Below are positions 5,785 to 7,516 of a stretch of DNA of 7,516 nt, in pieces. The stretch is from the NCBI GenBank assembly GCA_946480695.1, contig CAMLKG010000062.1, positions 1 through 7,516 of the forward strand, read 5' to 3'. How positions within the stretch are numbered: the stretch's first letter is position 1; every line of letters begins with the position of its first letter. The DNA is from an uncultured Cellvibrio sp. (lineage in GTDB: Bacteria > Pseudomonadota > Gammaproteobacteria > Pseudomonadales > Cellvibrionaceae). The position numbers and the translations under genes are program-made. The notes beneath the pieces were generated by a model, which was not told where the DNA came from, made no database searches, and was given only the letters and a program-made list of their open reading frames with translations.

Positions 5785-7373
5785 ACCCTGACATGACAGA
5801 AACGCCGACAAAAACCTCCGCCTGGGCACCGTTCCGTATCCCGGTTTTTCGCGCCTTATGGATAGCCACACTGGCCTCCAATATCGGCACCTGGATGCAC
5901 GACATCGGGGCCGGGTGGCTTATGACTTCGCTGTCCCCCTCCCCGATGATGGTGGCGCTGGTACAAACCGCCACCACCCTCCCGGTCTTTCTATTGGCGC
6001 TGCCCGCCGGTGCGCTGGCGGACATCGTTGACCGGCGCCGCTATCTCATCATCACCCAGGTATTTATGGCCATCGCCGCCACCTGCCTGGCAGTTATCGC
6101 ACTTACCGGCGTTATGACACCCTGGCTGCTGGTGGCGCTGACCTTTGCCATGGGCCTGGGAACCGCGATGATGATGCCCGCCTGGGCCGCCATTACACCG
6201 GAGCTGGTGCCGCGTGCCGAACTGCCGTCGGCCATTGCACTAAACAGCATGGGGATTAACGTTGCCCGTGCGATTGGACCGGCCATTGCCGGTGTAATCG
6301 TGTCAATGGCGGGCAGCGGCGCGGTATTTGCGCTTAACGCCTTGTCCTTTATCGGGGTAATTAGCGTCCTCACTTACTGGAAACGGACTCCCCACTTCAG
6401 TGAATTGCCTGCCGAACGCGTACTGGGTGCTATGCGGGCGGGCCTGCGCTTCACCCGCCATTCGGCAGAATTGCAGGCGGCGGTGGTGCGTGGCCTGGGG
6501 TTTTTCCTGTTTGCCAGTGCATCCTGGGCGCTCTTGCCGCTGGTGGCCAGGCAGATTCCGGATGGCGGCCCGCAAGCATTCGGCATACTCGTAGCCTCGG
6601 TGGGGGTCGGCGCCGTGTTTGGGGCGTTGGTTTTACCCTCGTTGCGCGAAAAAATATCCCGCGATGGATTAGTGGTCGGGGCGACGCTGGTCTACGCCTT
6701 GTGCCTGTGGGCATTAGCAAACCTGAGTGGGTTATGGTTGTTAGCGTTGGTGATGGCGGTGAGCGGAATGGCCTGGATTACGGTACTATCGTCCTTGCAG
6801 GTAGCGGCCCAATTAGCCCTGCCCGGTTGGGTGAGGTCCCGTGGGCTTGCGGTGTTTATGTCCACCTTCATGGGCTCCATGGCCTTGGGAAGTTTATGCT
6901 GGGGCACGCTGGCGGACCTGTACGGCATCGGATTCTCCCTGACCGCGGCAGCTACCGGCGCAATGGTTGCGCTGTTATTGACCTGGCGCTGGAAGATCAG
7001 CGGGGCCGAAACCCTGGACCTGACGCCCGCCATGCATTGGCCTTCCCCACCGGTGGTTGGCCAGCATGATCGCGGTCCCGTTCTGGTGACTATCGAATAC
7101 CAGGTACAGCCGGAAAAAATGGCTGAATTCCTGTCGTTAATCTATCAGCTGGGCAAACAGCGCCGACGCGACGGCGCATTCGCCTGGGGTGTCTTTGAGG
7201 ATACCGAACGCACCCACCATTTTATTGAAACCTTTAATGACGAATCCTGGCTCGCGCATTTGCGCCAGCATGAACGGGTGACGATGGAGTCCCGCAATTT
7301 ACAACAGAGGATAAAAGCCTGTTTGTCCAACAGCGAACCTATTGTTGTCAGGCATTACCTGAGTCCTGAGTGA
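5781..7373 (+). CDS. MFS_3 transporter with C-terminal ABM-like domain
   Basis: This 530-residue inner-membrane transporter combines about twelve membrane segments (roughly residues 22-410) with a soluble C-terminal domain. The N-terminal FRALWIATLASNIGTWMHDI and the loop motif GALADIVDRRR (77-87) are typical of the MFS_3 family (PF05977, related to the enterobactin exporter EntS). Residues about 433-530 start with PVLVTIEYQVQPEKMAEFL and contain HHFIETFNDESWLAHLRQHERVT, the pattern of an antibiotic-biosynthesis-monooxygenase-like ferredoxin-fold domain; this fusion recurs in the family and its role is not established. MFS_3 members are often exporters, but uptake cannot be excluded. It is the last gene seen in the operon. 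The start is uncertain: ATG 5781 abuts AGG, while ATG 5793 has AGGA eleven bases before it and would lose four residues. Confidence 0.93.
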   Translation: MNPDMTETPTKTSAWAPFRIPVFRALWIATLASNIGTWMHDIGAGWLMTSLSPSPMMVALVQTATTLPVFLLALPAGALADIVDRRRYLIITQVFMAIAATCLAVIALTGVMTPWLLVALTFAMGLGTAMMMPAWAAITPELVPRAELPSAIALNSMGINVARAIGPAIAGVIVSMAGSGAVFALNALSFIGVISVLTYWKRTPHFSELPAERVLGAMRAGLRFTRHSAELQAAVVRGLGFFLFASASWALLPLVARQIPDGGPQAFGILVASVGVGAVFGALVLPSLREKISRDGLVVGATLVYALCLWALANLSGLWLLALVMAVSGMAWITVLSSLQVAAQLALPGWVRSRGLAVFMSTFMGSMALGSLCWGTLADLYGIGFSLTAAATGAMVALLLTWRWKISGAETLDLTPAMHWPSPPVVGQHDRGPVLVTIEYQVQPEKMAEFLSLIYQLGKQRRRDGAFAWGVFEDTERTHHFIETFNDESWLAHLRQHERVTMESRNLQQRIKACLSNSEPIVVRHYLSPE

Positions 7374-7391
7374 TAAAAAATTGAATCGAAA

Positions 7392-7416
7392 ATGCCCGGT
7401 GGTTTGCACCAGGCGT
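7392..7416. terminator. Hairpin 20 bases past the operon end
   Basis: ATGCCCGGTG (7392-7401) pairs with CACCAGGCGT (7407-7416) across loop GTTTG, with one mismatch and one wobble. On the plus strand the stem is preceded by an A-rich stretch (7375-7392) and is not followed by T, so it is a poor intrinsic terminator for the operon. Read on the minus strand it is followed by a T-rich stretch, as expected for a gene arriving from the right. It may also protect the 3' end of the operon mRNA. Confidence 0.4.
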
Positions 7417-7452
7417 GGTATTACTTACAACGTGGGAACCAGGCCAGTACTA

Positions 7453-7485
7453 GTCCGGAAAACCGGATACCTGGCGGGTACCCGG
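7453..7485. repeat. Overlapping inverted repeats downstream of the MFS gene
   Basis: TCCGG-AAAA-CCGGA (7453-7466 region) is a perfect five-pair hairpin. Its right arm is shared with a second one: CCGGATACC (7463-7471) pairs with GGTACCCGG (7477-7485) with one mismatch across five bases. The two cannot form together. A perfect 10-bp palindrome CGGGTACCCG lies at 7475-7484, followed by the direct repeat GGTAAT-GGTAAT (7484-7495). No coding sequence is visible here, and the window ends before any downstream gene. Confidence 0.5.
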
Positions 7486-7516
7486 TAATGGTAATGGCTA
7501 ATTATCGTTTGGTTTT

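Noticed and set aside
6701..7069. 122-codon plus-strand ORF within the MFS gene
   Set aside because: It lies in another frame of a well-supported membrane protein and lacks a ribosome site and family features.

Overview
The window looks like chromosomal DNA of a moderately GC-rich Gram-negative bacterium, most likely a gammaproteobacterium of the Pseudomonas/Cellvibrio kind. This is inferred from an outer-membrane beta-barrel of the alginate-export type, a CrgA-like LysR regulator, a YcaC-like hydrolase and general codon use. No rRNA, tRNA, CRISPR array, insertion sequence or phage gene is visible.

Layout. The last 16 codons of an unidentified rightward gene end at 51. A LysR-type regulator runs leftward (94-1059) and probably starts at TTG. 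A 240-base divergent control region (1060-1299) holds a strong 26-bp inverted repeat. To its right a rightward gene set fills the rest: a YtcJ-type metal-dependent amidohydrolase (1300-3131), two tandem XapX-type small membrane proteins (3149-3372 and 3369-3593), a YcaC-like isochorismatase-fold cysteine hydrolase (3574-4257), an outer-membrane porin (4347-5732), and an MFS_3 transporter with a C-terminal ABM-like ferredoxin-fold domain (5781-7373). The last 140 bases hold hairpins and short repeats, and no gene is seen there.

Condition of the genes. Two neighbouring genes are frameshifted in the sequence as given. The amidohydrolase breaks at a run of seven G (1803-1809). The first XapX gene breaks near 3229-3236. 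In both, clear family homology continues in another frame, so a simple lesion, a base-calling error or a switchable tract must be considered. All other genes are intact.

How they may work together. Gene order, ATGA and 20-base overlaps, and the divergent LysR gene suggest one regulated operon. It would carry a small molecule across the outer membrane (porin) and inner membrane (MFS, perhaps XapX) and hydrolyse C-N or similar bonds in the cytoplasm (amidohydrolase and YcaC-like hydrolase). The substrate is not evident from sequence. The amidohydrolase also has an unusual tail rich in His and ending in a CxC motif, which could bind metal.
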